In this document: positions 23,901-31,380 of the stretch, in pieces | Position numbering within the stretch: the first letter of the stretch is position 1 | Layout of the letters: every line of letters begins with the position of its first letter | Assembly (NCBI GenBank): GCA_964447405.1 | Contig: CAYUSP010000003.1 | Location: forward strand, 558,001 to 622,000 | Origin: JALNZF01 sp964447405 | Lineage (GTDB): Bacteria > Nitrospirota > UBA9217 | DNA length: 64,000 nt | Direction: 5' to 3' | Made by a program: the position numbers and the translations under genes | The notes under the pieces: generated by a model | Databases searched by the model: none | The model's input: only the letters and a program-made list of their open reading frames with translations | What the model was told of the DNA's origin: nothing

Positions 23901-24362
23901 TTTCCATGGCCTGGGGGAATGCGGCGCGGATACACCATGGCAGGTAAAACACGATCTGTTTATGACGCCTCCCGCAAAATCCGTTCCATGACATCGTTCA
24001 CAGGCCTGGAAACCCTTTCCCTGCAAAGCATCTGGTGCGGCTTTTGCCGACACGCCGTGATTACCCGGATCATTCCAACCGGAAGCATGGCCGGAAGGTC
24101 CGTTCGCATGGCAGGAATAACCGTTCCACGACGCGGAAAAGCAGCTCACCCCGGATACCCCACCCTTCAGGTCCGCTCCATGGCATGCAACGCACTGGCC
24201 CGTATCCGAGAGATACGCCGCGCGATGGTCCACGATCCAGTTGTCAGGATGCTTCCCTGTCTCGGAATTAAAGATCGTACTGCCGGTCCTGCGCGCCTTG
24301 CTGCACCCAAAGGCAAAAATCAGCAGCACGCTGACCAGGATGATAGCGGTTCGCCTTGTCAT
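20922..24362 (-). CDS. Giant multiheme cytochrome c lipoprotein, 22 or more hemes
   Basis: A 1146-residue protein with a lipoprotein signal (RRTAIILVSVLLIFAFGC). I count 22 CXXCH sites, four CX4CH sites (CEAAGCH, CSNVSCH, CANIYCH, CATPVCH), two CX5CH (CFNSTLCH, CFNNTLCH) and one CX9CH, giving up to 29 heme sites. Residues about 92-204 and 208-319 form a direct repeat. The last 380 or so residues form a module shared with the cytochrome at 54657-58271. It is the third gene of a porin/five-heme/giant-cytochrome operon and probably the outer-surface component of an electron conduit. The start at 24362 makes an ATGA overlap with the stop of the five-heme gene; ATGs further upstream lie inside that gene. 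Confidence 0.88.
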   Translation of the reverse strand: MTRRTAIILVSVLLIFAFGCSKARRTGSTIFNSETGKHPDNWIVDHRAAYLSDTGQCVACHGADLKGGVSGVSCFSASWNGYSCHANGPSGHASGWNDPGNHGVSAKAAPDALQGKGFQACERCHGTDFAGGVINRSCFTCHGVSAPHSPRPWKGGARTHTDVNSGNAPVCAQCHVHGAYSSTQPNPPAATGTAPGCFNSTLCHGQVGHAVGWSSADVHGLSAKAAPGSASGFAYCQTCHGTDFAGGSVSISCFTCHTVSAPHSPRPWRGGVRKHTDTNTQNAAICVPCHANGANSTRQPVSPAASGTAAGCFNNTLCHGTDVAAHPLPFIASSAHGTVAKADLTYCEQCHANPAGGAGSNPRFNFPQGNLATGCEAAGCHLLNTAHPKPWSANNAYATSHQSAGNMANACALCHGATMNGGSGPACSTCHTGGSPLVLTNCASCHASPPSGASAPNRAGSHAKHMAITNVTCGACHSNAGSGTAQHMNTTVDVAISATYSILGAASFNASAHTCSNVSCHADAYGPGSATTPSWGTASGCGSCHGNSASGAPSTGSHTTHVGITTCGNCHTGAVSGVSGGSAHLDGNIDVIGGYPANIAKHTAGTYSGACANIYCHSNGTSVIAGTIPANNSPTWGGSINCGSCHGIVGDDGRPNYANNTPKRNTHGDGVSYGTTHKATACPTCHTGVSGSAGAYTVNPAIHNNGVYDLQGSLGYTQGTGGCATPVCHSSAVWGGTLRCIDCHNAIQNAPNASLASGGTVTNRDAVVGEFGLAWGHKKTGRGAVADADCIVCHLEGNFSTQKISGMHGDGYINLRNPDGAGETSITNISAATYSFVSFSTSYAAGARTSSGHTANTVDNILTQKFCLACHDSNGATNTTARSNNGGTGTATMPFGGIALGANYTAANNAIGTQGLIDVKSQLTLTNSSVHPVLGSITRDFPYSTRMAVPYNNIGTARDSNGTSGHTTASSVVLNCFDCHNTPTPLTNRTVAAHGNAQTLRGTIYASAAASTLCTTCHTGYTAAPGSATNHGTGSAWAVTGSSHDVRSNCHYCHGSNTGTARAVRPLGAQDYHGNNALVGGGLWPTINSRPYAFIRGWTGGAYHRPYRALEFATGSATCGTGNCPMGGGNQVANGNTTAYTPGGSY
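23406..23741 (-). repeat. Internal direct repeat, second copy, in the giant cytochrome
   Basis: Encodes GHAVGWSSADVHGLSAKAAP ... YCQTCHGTDFAGGS ... CFTCHTVSAPHSPRPWRGG ... CVPCHANGANSTRQP ... CFNNTLCH. It matches the copy at 23751-24089 with a period of about 115 residues; boundaries are approximate. Confidence 0.75.
23751..24089 (-). repeat. Internal direct repeat, first copy, in the giant cytochrome
   Basis: Encodes GHASGWNDPGNHGVSAKAAP ... ACERCHGTDFAGGV ... CFTCHGVSAPHSPRPWKGG ... CAQCHVHGAYSSTQP ... CFNSTLCH. The shared blocks CHGTDFAGG and VSAPHSPRPW show a clear duplication of a four-heme-site unit. Confidence 0.75.
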
Positions 24363-24805
24363 CGGTGACATACTCTGCACCTCTCATTGTTCTGACGGCC
24401 GTGGCAGGGGAAACAGGATGCCGGATTGATCTTGCCGTCAATCTTATGCTGATTCAGATAATCCCCCCGATGCGGCATGGATCGCCCGGGAGCGTCCTTA
24501 TACTTGTCGCTCGGCTTGATCTCTTCCTTGTTCGCATGGCAATCGGAGCAGAAGGAGTCCGCGTGACATACGCCGCAGGTCTGTTTTTGCCGGCCGGCAT
24601 TGAATTTATGCGTCCTGAGGAAATCCTGCCGGTGGTCGAACGCCGATCTCCAGTCCGTATGGCATTCGCTGCAGATCGGCATGGCAGCGACCTCCATGGG
24701 ATGCTTCGGCGCCATGCTCTGATGTACGGCGCAGGAGACAAGCACGGCCGCGAGGCCCAGTATTGCCCATACGCCAAGGATGATCCTGATCACTGTTTTA
24801 TTCAT
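24359..24805 (-). CDS. Five-heme cytochrome c lipoprotein
   Basis: A 148-residue protein. A lipoprotein signal (VIRIILGVWAILGLAAVLVSC) is followed by five CXXCH sites: CSECH, CGVCH, CSDCH, CFPCH and CRVCH, with the last one at the C-terminus. AGGAGAGGG precedes the ATG at 24805, so that start is preferred over the longer frame. It lies between the porin gene (25 bases upstream) and the giant cytochrome gene (ATGA overlap), which suggests a fixed complex. By analogy with Geobacter porin-cytochrome complexes it would be the periplasmic-side cytochrome that feeds electrons into the porin. Confidence 0.88.
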   Translation of the reverse strand: MNKTVIRIILGVWAILGLAAVLVSCAVHQSMAPKHPMEVAAMPICSECHTDWRSAFDHRQDFLRTHKFNAGRQKQTCGVCHADSFCSDCHANKEEIKPSDKYKDAPGRSMPHRGDYLNQHKIDGKINPASCFPCHGRQNNERCRVCHR

Positions 24806-24830
24806 ACCCTCTCCTGTTCCAAGCATTGTC

Positions 24831-26165
24831 TTATTTTGCCTTAGTTACCGGCGCCGGTTTTTTAGCCGGAGGAGGCGTCAGCGTGGGTGACGGCATCGGT
24901 TTAGGCGCCGCCTTTTGTTCGTACTTAAAATCGAACTGATAGACCAGGGTCGCCATGATGCGGACATCGCGCGTAAACTCCGGGGTACGCGCATATTCCA
25001 TATCCGCTACGATCCGGGCTCTGGGCGTCAGGGAATATCCAGCGGCGGCCGTTGCGCTGCTTGCGTCTTTGACGCCGTTGATTGCTTCTTTGTATGCAAG
25101 CCGAAGATAGCTCAAGGATATGTCCGTTTTGGATATCTTTTTGGATATATACGCTGCCTGCTCATCATAGACAAGGCTGTCATTCGCGCTGTCCATGCGA
25201 TGGATACCGGCGCCGGCACTGAACGAATCCTTGGCGTAGGCTAATCTGCCTCCGAAAAATCTGGCATGGCCCGCGATGTTATACTCAAGATTCTTGTAGT
25301 CTGCAATGGCAAGCAACTCGGGGACTATGGCGATTTCCAGCGATCCGCCGCCGCTGGTGAGCGTTTCATCAGGGTTTATATTCGTGAACGTGAACGCGCT
25401 CAACGTGGACGATGCAAAGAACTGTTTATAATTGACGCGGGAGAACTCACCAGTCGCCCGCAGTCGGCCGAAAGGACCGATCGTGGTGTAATAGGTGTGC
25501 TGGCTCCAGCCTTTGCCGAGCGAATCGTACACGGACATACCCATCAGGTCCACCTTGTTCACCGGACGGATCCAAATGTCCACGGCTTCTTCCCTCCGAA
25601 AGCCGACATTGCCGTCCTTTTCATCCAGATAGGAAATCCCGATCGTGTAACGCTCCTGGATGCCCTGCGAGACGCGTCCGCCGAGTATGCTGTCGCCTCG
25701 TCGCGCATCCCGCTGAGTAATTAATTTTGTTTCCAGGGGACTGCCGCCAAAAGCCGCAAGGGTGATACCACCCTTCAGGTCGGTGCGCGCGTACAAGCCG
25801 TCGATCTGTTCGGAAGCCGCCCCTTCATTCACCAGGATCCTGCCGACACTCAGCATGCCGTTGCTTTGTCGTGTTCTCAAACTCAGATAGGCATATTGCA
25901 GGTCTTCGTTTGATCGGGAGGGAAAGCTCTCGGTCATCAGATCGCGCCGCAGCCATCCGCCGACGTTGAACGATATCGACCCGGTGTCGGAATTCGCGAC
26001 CCGCAGGTCAAGGTATTCATAGAGAGGCATGACCCTCTTGTCATCAGCGGTCTCCCGGTCGAGTATGTAGGTTCGCGACTTCCCGGATATATCGAGTGCG
26101 AGCAGAGACTGGGGAAGAGCAAGCAAGGGAAGCATCAGTAGGAGACAGCGGATAACAAAGCTCAT
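24831..26165 (-). CDS. Outer-membrane beta-barrel porin of an electron conduit
   Basis: A 444-residue protein with a signal peptide (FVIRCLLLMLPLLALPQSLLA) and a body of alternating polar and hydrophobic residues typical of beta-strands (SISFNVGGWLRRDL, LQYAYLSLRTR, RARIVADMEYAR). The strand-like VRIMATLVYQFDFKYE lies close to the end. A Pro/Ala/Lys-rich tail (PKPMPSPTLTPPPAKKPAPVTKAK) extends after the barrel, possibly into the periplasm. GGAG lies upstream of the ATG at 26165. It is the first gene of a porin, five-heme, giant cytochrome operon, so a porin-cytochrome conduit like the OmbB/OmaB/OmcB or Ext systems is likely. Sequence similarity to known conduit porins could not be tested. Confidence 0.75.
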   Translation of the reverse strand: MSFVIRCLLLMLPLLALPQSLLALDISGKSRTYILDRETADDKRVMPLYEYLDLRVANSDTGSISFNVGGWLRRDLMTESFPSRSNEDLQYAYLSLRTRQSNGMLSVGRILVNEGAASEQIDGLYARTDLKGGITLAAFGGSPLETKLITQRDARRGDSILGGRVSQGIQERYTIGISYLDEKDGNVGFRREEAVDIWIRPVNKVDLMGMSVYDSLGKGWSQHTYYTTIGPFGRLRATGEFSRVNYKQFFASSTLSAFTFTNINPDETLTSGGGSLEIAIVPELLAIADYKNLEYNIAGHARFFGGRLAYAKDSFSAGAGIHRMDSANDSLVYDEQAAYISKKISKTDISLSYLRLAYKEAINGVKDASSATAAAGYSLTPRARIVADMEYARTPEFTRDVRIMATLVYQFDFKYEQKAAPKPMPSPTLTPPPAKKPAPVTKAK

Positions 26166-26229
26166 GTTCAGGTGCTCCTTATGCTGAAGGGTGAAGTGCG
26201 GTTGATTCTCCAGTGCGGACATAGTAAAG

Positions 26230-26235
26230 ATTATA
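26230..26235 (-). promoter_or_regulatory. Candidate -10 box for the porin operon
   Basis: On the minus strand this reads TATAAT, about 65 bases upstream of the porin ATG. No good -35 lies at standard spacing. An inverted repeat (TGTGTT and AACACA around four bases, 26257-26272) lies just upstream and might bind a regulator that compensates for the weak -35. Confidence 0.4.
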
Positions 26236-26415
26236 GCATATGTTAGCTCGCGATTTTGTGTTCGTCAACACACGATAACGATTATATTTGGAATAAACTG
26301 CTAATCGTAACTTTTGAATCATAATGAATCGCAGTTTGTAGCACGTCTGATTGCCTCGCTAAACCGGATTGCATACCTGCACTTCCTCCCACCATGCACT
26401 TCCCTGGTAATATGT

Positions 26416-26421
26416 TATACT
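26416..26421 (+). promoter_or_regulatory. Candidate -10 box for the class A beta-lactamase-like gene
   Basis: TATACT ends 4 bases before the ATG at 26426, so transcription would start at about 26428 and the true start codon is more likely 26456, which has AGGGGAAAC before it. No convincing -35 was seen. Confidence 0.4.
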
Positions 26422-26455
26422 TTAAATGAAGCAGGGCGCACTGATCAGGGGAAAC

Positions 26456-27463
26456 ATGCAGGGAAAGAGAAGCACTATAGGCCTCGTGGTAATCATACCA
26501 GCATTTTTGATCATTGCTTTCTTCCTGGGTTGGTTCTCGCGTTCCCGCTGGCAGGTATCACCCGGCCAGCCTATGAAGGAGATTCGGCTTGGGGGCTATG
26601 ATTTTATCAATCCCCTGCTCGAGTGCGAATCCAGCGGCAACTCGATGGCAGACCGGGAACTCCGGCCGTTTCAACACAAGATCGAGGCAATGATCGATGA
26701 AAAGAAAAAGGCAAAATGGGCCGATCATATATCCGTATATTTTCGTGATATGAACAACGGCCTTACATTCGGCATTGATGATCGGGAAAAATTCTCGCCG
26801 GCAAGTCTCATCAAGATCCCCCTGATGATCGCCTATTTCAAGTGGGCTGAAACAGAGCCGGACATTCTGAGACGGAAATTAACCTTTGTAAATCTGCCGG
26901 ACATGAATGCCCCCCAGATCATTAAACCCACATTTGTCTTGGAATACGGGCAATCCTACATCATCGAAGACCTGCTGTTCAGGACAATCGTCTACTCCGA
27001 CAATAACGCCTATTTTTTGCTCTATACCAATATGAACCAATCCATCCAGAAAAAAGTATATATTGATCTCGGCCTCGAAATCCCCCGGATCAGACAACGC
27101 GAGGACCAGGTGACGGTCAGCGAGTACGCCGCGTTCTTCCGGATACTGTATAACGCTTCGTACCTGAACCAGAAGATGTCCGAAAAGGCGCTTGAATATA
27201 TGTCTCAAGTAGATTTTAAGCAGGGATTGATCGGGGGACTGCCCGCGGGAATTGTCGCTTCCCACAAGTTCGGCGAAGCATCGCTTGGAGAATCAGGACA
27301 GATAAAGCAGTTGCATGATTGCGGGATCATTTACTACCCCAACGACCCCTACCTGCTCTGCGTGATGAGCCGCGGCAGTTCATTTGAATATCTCGATGAT
27401 TCCATCAGGGAGATATCGCGCCTGGTCTACGGGGAGGTCGACCGCCAGCACGGCAAGCACTGA
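26456..27463 (+). CDS. Class A beta-lactamase-like serine hydrolase, membrane anchored
   Basis: A 335-residue protein with an N-terminal membrane helix (IGLVVIIPAFLIIAFFLGWF). The catalytic motif S-x-x-K is Ser 117 to Lys 120 (SPASLIKIP), the SDN motif is intact at 181-183 (YSDNNAY), and the K-T/S-G equivalent appears as HKFGE. This is the class A beta-lactamase/penicillin-binding fold, but the anchor and degenerate third motif suggest a peptidoglycan or ester hydrolase instead of a resistance enzyme. It is divergent from the porin operon and convergent with a radical SAM gene, so it appears to be a single-gene unit. Confidence 0.8.
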   Translation: MQGKRSTIGLVVIIPAFLIIAFFLGWFSRSRWQVSPGQPMKEIRLGGYDFINPLLECESSGNSMADRELRPFQHKIEAMIDEKKKAKWADHISVYFRDMNNGLTFGIDDREKFSPASLIKIPLMIAYFKWAETEPDILRRKLTFVNLPDMNAPQIIKPTFVLEYGQSYIIEDLLFRTIVYSDNNAYFLLYTNMNQSIQKKVYIDLGLEIPRIRQREDQVTVSEYAAFFRILYNASYLNQKMSEKALEYMSQVDFKQGLIGGLPAGIVASHKFGEASLGESGQIKQLHDCGIIYYPNDPYLLCVMSRGSSFEYLDDSIREISRLVYGEVDRQHGKH

Positions 27464-27510
27464 TGATTCCATCTGGATTGTTGCAGCTGAAACGAGTCTG
27501 CTGGGTAGCT

Positions 27511-28962
27511 CTACACCTTTAAGGCGTGGAGCATTTTTTTGATGTCCTCGGGCATAGTGCCCTTCATGGTCTTGGCAAGATAGGAGCTGGTGGCGATGAT
27601 ATGGATGCACTTGATCATGAACTCGCGCTTTTTGGGGGTCATGGAGTCGAGCGTGTTCATTTTGTGGGTGTAGAACTCCCGCGACGCCTTGCCCAGCCAG
27701 TCCTGCACTTCCTGAAGCGTCATGTTCTTCGGCTTGATGACCGGTTCCACCAGGTTATAGCGGCTGTAGTCCCTGACCTCGATGTAGTCCTTGAGGCTCG
27801 GATAGATCTCGGAATAGGGCCAGGGTGCGATCGCGAGGAAGAACGCCATGTCAGGGTTGTAAAATTTCGACAACTCAAGCGTTTTTGCCATGCTTTCGGG
27901 CGTATCGTCTGGCATGCCGAGCACGAAGGAAGTCTCGGTCACGATGTCCTGAGCATTGATAAGATCCAGAGCGCGTTTTGAATCCTCCACCTTGATGTTC
28001 TTGTTGAACGAATCCAGCGTCGCCTGGGTCGTTGCCTCGACACCGAGGTAGATGTGGTCGATGTTTGCCAGACGGTACTTGTCCATGATGTGCTCGTCGC
28101 GGATGATGTCATCGACGCGGGTCTCCATCAGGATCTTGGTACCAACGTTTCGCTCGATCAGCAGGTCCAGGATGCGTTCCCACCTCTTTCCATCCAGCGT
28201 CGGCGTCTCGTCGGCGAACATCACCACGTTCACGCCATAGCGGTCCCTGAGCATCTCGAGCTCGGCCACGACATGCTCGGCGCTCCTGCCGCGCCAGTTC
28301 CGTTTCCAGAACAGCTGCTGCGAGCAGAAGCTGCACTTCTGGTTGCAGCCGCGCGAAGTGCTGACGATGGCCAGTATGGATTCCTTCATGGGTTTATAGG
28401 TGTATATCGACCAGTCCACAAGGTCCCATGCCACGGGAAGGCTGTCCAGGTTGTGAATGAACGGCCGGGGCGGCGTGACCTGCACCTTGCCATCGCGGGA
28501 AAAGGCGATCGAACGGACCTTCGAAAGTTCACCATTGCCTGCAAGGCAATCCATAAGCTCTACCAGGGTGTGCTCACCTTCACCCATGACAATGTAGTCA
28601 ACCGGATTTCCCGGTGTGGTCAGGATCTCGTCATAACAATAGGTTGGATGCACATTGCCGATGATGGTCGTGATCTTGGGATCGATCTCCTTGGCAAGTT
28701 TGAGGACCTTCAGGGCGTCCACGATGCCGGCGGTAAATGCCGTCGTGCCTACCACATCGGGCTTCTCTGCTTCGATCCGCTTCCGGATGTCGTCATAGGT
28801 ATGCCATTTGCTCATGGCATCGTAAATGACCGGTTCGTAACCAGCAGCGCGCAGGCTGCCAGCGAGATAGACAAATGCGATGTTCATCCAGACGCCCGCC
28901 GACTCCACGACGCCGGAATGGTAGGGCGGGGTAATAAGCAATACTTTTGCGTTCTTTTTCAT
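27511..28962 (-). CDS. B12-binding radical SAM protein, BchE-like
   Basis: A 483-residue protein. The N-terminal cobalamin-binding-type domain begins VLLITPPYHSGVVESAGVWMNIAFVYLAGSLRAAGYE and includes IIGNVHPTYCYDEILTTPGNPVDYIVMGEGEHT, close to the BchE pattern. The radical SAM motif is TSRGCNQKCSFCSQQLFWKRNWRGRS (C-x3-C-x2-C). VVMFADETPTLDGKRW and TSFVLGMPDDTPE follow. Relatives include the oxygen-independent Mg-protoporphyrin cyclase and B12-dependent methylases. The start has a GAGGAT ribosome binding site. It is the first of three such genes here; the substrate is unknown. No bacteriochlorophyll genes are present, so a cyclase role is unlikely. Confidence 0.88.
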   Translation of the reverse strand: MKKNAKVLLITPPYHSGVVESAGVWMNIAFVYLAGSLRAAGYEPVIYDAMSKWHTYDDIRKRIEAEKPDVVGTTAFTAGIVDALKVLKLAKEIDPKITTIIGNVHPTYCYDEILTTPGNPVDYIVMGEGEHTLVELMDCLAGNGELSKVRSIAFSRDGKVQVTPPRPFIHNLDSLPVAWDLVDWSIYTYKPMKESILAIVSTSRGCNQKCSFCSQQLFWKRNWRGRSAEHVVAELEMLRDRYGVNVVMFADETPTLDGKRWERILDLLIERNVGTKILMETRVDDIIRDEHIMDKYRLANIDHIYLGVEATTQATLDSFNKNIKVEDSKRALDLINAQDIVTETSFVLGMPDDTPESMAKTLELSKFYNPDMAFFLAIAPWPYSEIYPSLKDYIEVRDYSRYNLVEPVIKPKNMTLQEVQDWLGKASREFYTHKMNTLDSMTPKKREFMIKCIHIIATSSYLAKTMKGTMPEDIKKMLHALKV

Positions 28963-28984
28963 TTTATCCTCGGCTGAAACATCG

Positions 28985-29137
28985 TCACAGCTTATCAGTG
29001 GCCCGATGAACCTGATGCTTGATGATTTTCAGCCCGTTAATGAGTTTGAAATACTTGTATTTTTCGCAATACTCCGTTCGATGGAGCGGTCGTTTTCCCC
29101 ATTGCGCTGCGGGATCGGCAAACCGCGCTAATTGCAT
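28985..29137 (-). CDS. Possible small ORF, 50 aa
   Basis: An ATG at 29137 opens a 50-residue frame with a basic end (KYKYFKLINGLKIIKHQVHRATDKL). It lies in the 230-base gap between two genes and is in frame with, and downstream of, the stop of the membrane protein gene at 29195. There is no good ribosome binding site. It might be a genuine small protein or the decayed end of a longer gene; coding-like composition is the only support. Confidence 0.3.
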   Translation of the reverse strand: MQLARFADPAAQWGKRPLHRTEYCEKYKYFKLINGLKIIKHQVHRATDKL

Positions 29138-29194
29138 ATAATACTCAATTTTTTTGGGGAAATCAAAAGGAAATTGAGAATGCGGCAGACGTAA

Positions 29195-29548
29195 TTACCG
29201 GGAAAAAGCCAAGAGGTACTGCCACCAGGTGCCGAGACCGAAGACCGTGAACAGCATGACATGCTTGATGACCAGCATCTTCCGGCGAAGCTGTTCCGAC
29301 TGCTCACCATAGACACTGCCAATATAGGCGTACGTAAAGGTACGTCCCGCCCCGGCCAGCAGGACGACCACGGTGCACCCCACCCCTGCCCAGAAGAACC
29401 GCTGCTCGAGACCGTCGAGAACGGCCTTAATTTCCGGGCGCTGCGAAGCGATGCGGTCGACCCAGTACACCGCGAGGACCGTGGCAGCCCAGCAACCTGC
29501 GGCGAAGTCGTGCAAAAAACCGATAAAGATGGTGAAGGCTTTTTTCAT
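29195..29548 (-). CDS. Small hypothetical membrane protein, 117 aa
   Basis: Three or four hydrophobic segments: KKAFTIFIGFLHDFAAGCWAATVLAVYWV, FFWAGVGCTVVVLLAGAGRTF and VMLFTVFGLGTWWQYLLAF. GGGAG lies 8 bases before the ATG. The pattern of a short loop with charged residues (RIASQRPEIKAVLDGLEQR) between helices 1 and 2 resembles small membrane proteins seen near cytochromes and copper proteins, but I cannot name a family. It lies between two B12-radical SAM genes on the same strand and may be part of that cluster. Confidence 0.75.
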   Translation of the reverse strand: MKKAFTIFIGFLHDFAAGCWAATVLAVYWVDRIASQRPEIKAVLDGLEQRFFWAGVGCTVVVLLAGAGRTFTYAYIGSVYGEQSEQLRRKMLVIKHVMLFTVFGLGTWWQYLLAFSR

Positions 29549-29593
29549 AGTATTTGCTCCCTGATTACCTACGATCCGGCTTTTGACGATATG

Positions 29594-31375
29594 TTAGTTC
29601 AGTTCAAACACTCTGACATATGCCCAGTATACACCGGCGCCAATCAGCAATGCATACATAAGTTCTTTTGTTATGACGGCCATGCCACCGTGCTTGATGC
29701 CGGTTATGTGTTTGACGGCCTTTCCCCATTGGTTCGTATAGATCAGACGGCCAAGGATGTTGAAAGCGGCAGCCATAACCAATACCCAGAACATGACCCC
29801 ACCTGCCCGGTCAAGGGTGGTGCCCGCACCCGGTGCTGATTTTTTTAAAACGGAAAGGAGAACAATCAAAAGAAGACAGGAGACATATATCTTAAAGAGA
29901 ATGCCCCTCGATTTTCCGATCAGCGTTAGCATTGATCTCCTTACTACGCCGTTCCATCGAGATGCAATGCCGTCTCCCCTGCTGTTCCCGGATCGCATGC
30001 TTTCCGTATCCGGGGTCGTGGTCTCCACCTGCGCAATAAGCAGGTTCGCTTTCCATTCGTCGTATGCCTTACTAAAGGCCAATTTCATAGGCATCTGTGT
30101 CATGAACGATAAGAGATGGCTCTTGGGGAATGCGGACCAGGGCAGGGCCCCGATCCTTCTCACAATGCTGCTGAACCGGAACAGTTCCTGATTGAGTTGG
30201 TGATATTCCAGCTCCCGCCGCATTGGAGACATCGCCGGCTCCGGATGCTTGAATACGGCTTTCACGCCGATGAAAGAATCCCATCCGAGTCCCGGGATAA
30301 GAAACGGCTTATACTCTTCGTACAGTTCTGTCCCCGGCAAAGGTGTTAAAAGCACGGGGTGTATGCCCACATTCAGCTTCTCGGAAAGTTCGAGCGTACG
30401 TCTAAAACTATCCAGAGAGTCCTGCCTGCCCCCCAATACCACAAAGAGCGTTACATCGACCCCCGCATCCTGCATCATCTTCACCGCGGCCACCCGGTCG
30501 GCCCCCTGTTTCCCCGAGGCATTGAAGGCACGGAGATGCGCGTCATCGCTTTCCCATCCGACCCATACGGAAAAAAGCCCGCTCTCTCGTGCGGCTTTCA
30601 GCATACGTTCGCCCTGCTTTCCCTGGACCGAGCGCAGATCGCCGAATCCGTACCAGCTGCGCTTCGTCCCTTTTGCCAGCTCGCTGAACAGGTCGATGCT
30701 GCGCTGGGTGTTTCCACCCCAGATATTATCGTCCCCGTTGAACCATATGTTGCCCGCGCATGTTTCTATCTCATCCACGACCTCGGGGATAGGCCGGTAT
30801 CGTATCGTGTCCCCAAAGAACCTCCGGACCGAGCAAAAGGTGCATCGGTAAGGGCAGCCGCGCATCGTAAAAAAGGCGCGAAACCGGTAATTCCCTTTCA
30901 GTTTGCCGTCAATCGGCTTCGGCAGGTTCACCAGAGGCAATCGTTCACCAAGGTAGAACTTCTTAGCCTGGCCTGCCCGGATATCACGAAGCGCGTTTCC
31001 CCAGACCGACTCAGCCTCGCCGATAATCACGGTATCCGCATGCAAAGCAGCCTCGTCAGGGAGTGCCGTGGGATGGATGCCTCCCAGAACGACATGGATG
31101 CCCCGCTTTCGGCATGCATCTGCAAAACGATACGCCCAGGTGACCGTAGCAGTCATGGCGCTGATCGCCACTATGTTCGTTTGAATTCCTTCAGGAGTAA
31201 TATTCTGCTGGTTCGCGTCCACCTGGGTAATACCGGCATCGGGAAATTCCCGCAGGGTAAGCGCGGCAAGATATTCAAGGATTGGAGGGACCAGGGGCAC
31301 ACGTCCCGAAAAAGGGTACTGCGACGCGATGATCGTGAGATTCAATCGCGCAGGATCAATTCTGATTGAGCTCAA
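29594..31375 (-). CDS. B12-binding radical SAM protein with C-terminal membrane domain
   Basis: A 593-residue protein. The N-terminal domain (LTIIASQYPFSGRVPLVPPILEYLAALTLREFPDAGITQVDA ... VVLGGIHPTALPDEAALHADTVIIGEAE) is cobalamin-binding in style. The radical SAM motif is MRGCPYRCTFCSVRRFFGDTIRYRPI. After the catalytic core, residues about 480-593 contain three membrane helices (ILFKIYVSCLLLIVLLSVL, GVMFWVLVMAAAFNILGRLIY, ELMYALLIGAGVYWAYVRVF), which is unusual for the family and implies action at the membrane. It starts with TTG, five bases after the stop of the LuxE-like gene and with GAGGT upstream. It is a clear paralogue of the gene at 33090-34433. Confidence 0.85.
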   Translation of the reverse strand: MSSIRIDPARLNLTIIASQYPFSGRVPLVPPILEYLAALTLREFPDAGITQVDANQQNITPEGIQTNIVAISAMTATVTWAYRFADACRKRGIHVVLGGIHPTALPDEAALHADTVIIGEAESVWGNALRDIRAGQAKKFYLGERLPLVNLPKPIDGKLKGNYRFRAFFTMRGCPYRCTFCSVRRFFGDTIRYRPIPEVVDEIETCAGNIWFNGDDNIWGGNTQRSIDLFSELAKGTKRSWYGFGDLRSVQGKQGERMLKAARESGLFSVWVGWESDDAHLRAFNASGKQGADRVAAVKMMQDAGVDVTLFVVLGGRQDSLDSFRRTLELSEKLNVGIHPVLLTPLPGTELYEEYKPFLIPGLGWDSFIGVKAVFKHPEPAMSPMRRELEYHQLNQELFRFSSIVRRIGALPWSAFPKSHLLSFMTQMPMKLAFSKAYDEWKANLLIAQVETTTPDTESMRSGNSRGDGIASRWNGVVRRSMLTLIGKSRGILFKIYVSCLLLIVLLSVLKKSAPGAGTTLDRAGGVMFWVLVMAAAFNILGRLIYTNQWGKAVKHITGIKHGGMAVITKELMYALLIGAGVYWAYVRVFELN

Positions 31376-31380
31376 ACGCC

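Noticed and set aside
27511..28962. Mg-protoporphyrin cyclase BchE
   Set aside because: Sequence is BchE-like, but no bacteriochlorophyll or photosynthesis genes are near and the family includes many other functions.
28054..28977. 307-residue plus-strand open frame opposite the BchE-like gene
   Set aside because: It lies fully antisense to a gene with clear radical SAM motifs; its protein has no domain-like pattern and no ribosome binding site. It is a frame shadow caused by codon composition.
30359..31369. 336-residue plus-strand open frame opposite the membrane-domain radical SAM gene
   Set aside because: Antisense to a convincing gene, no family features, biased composition. Shadow frame.
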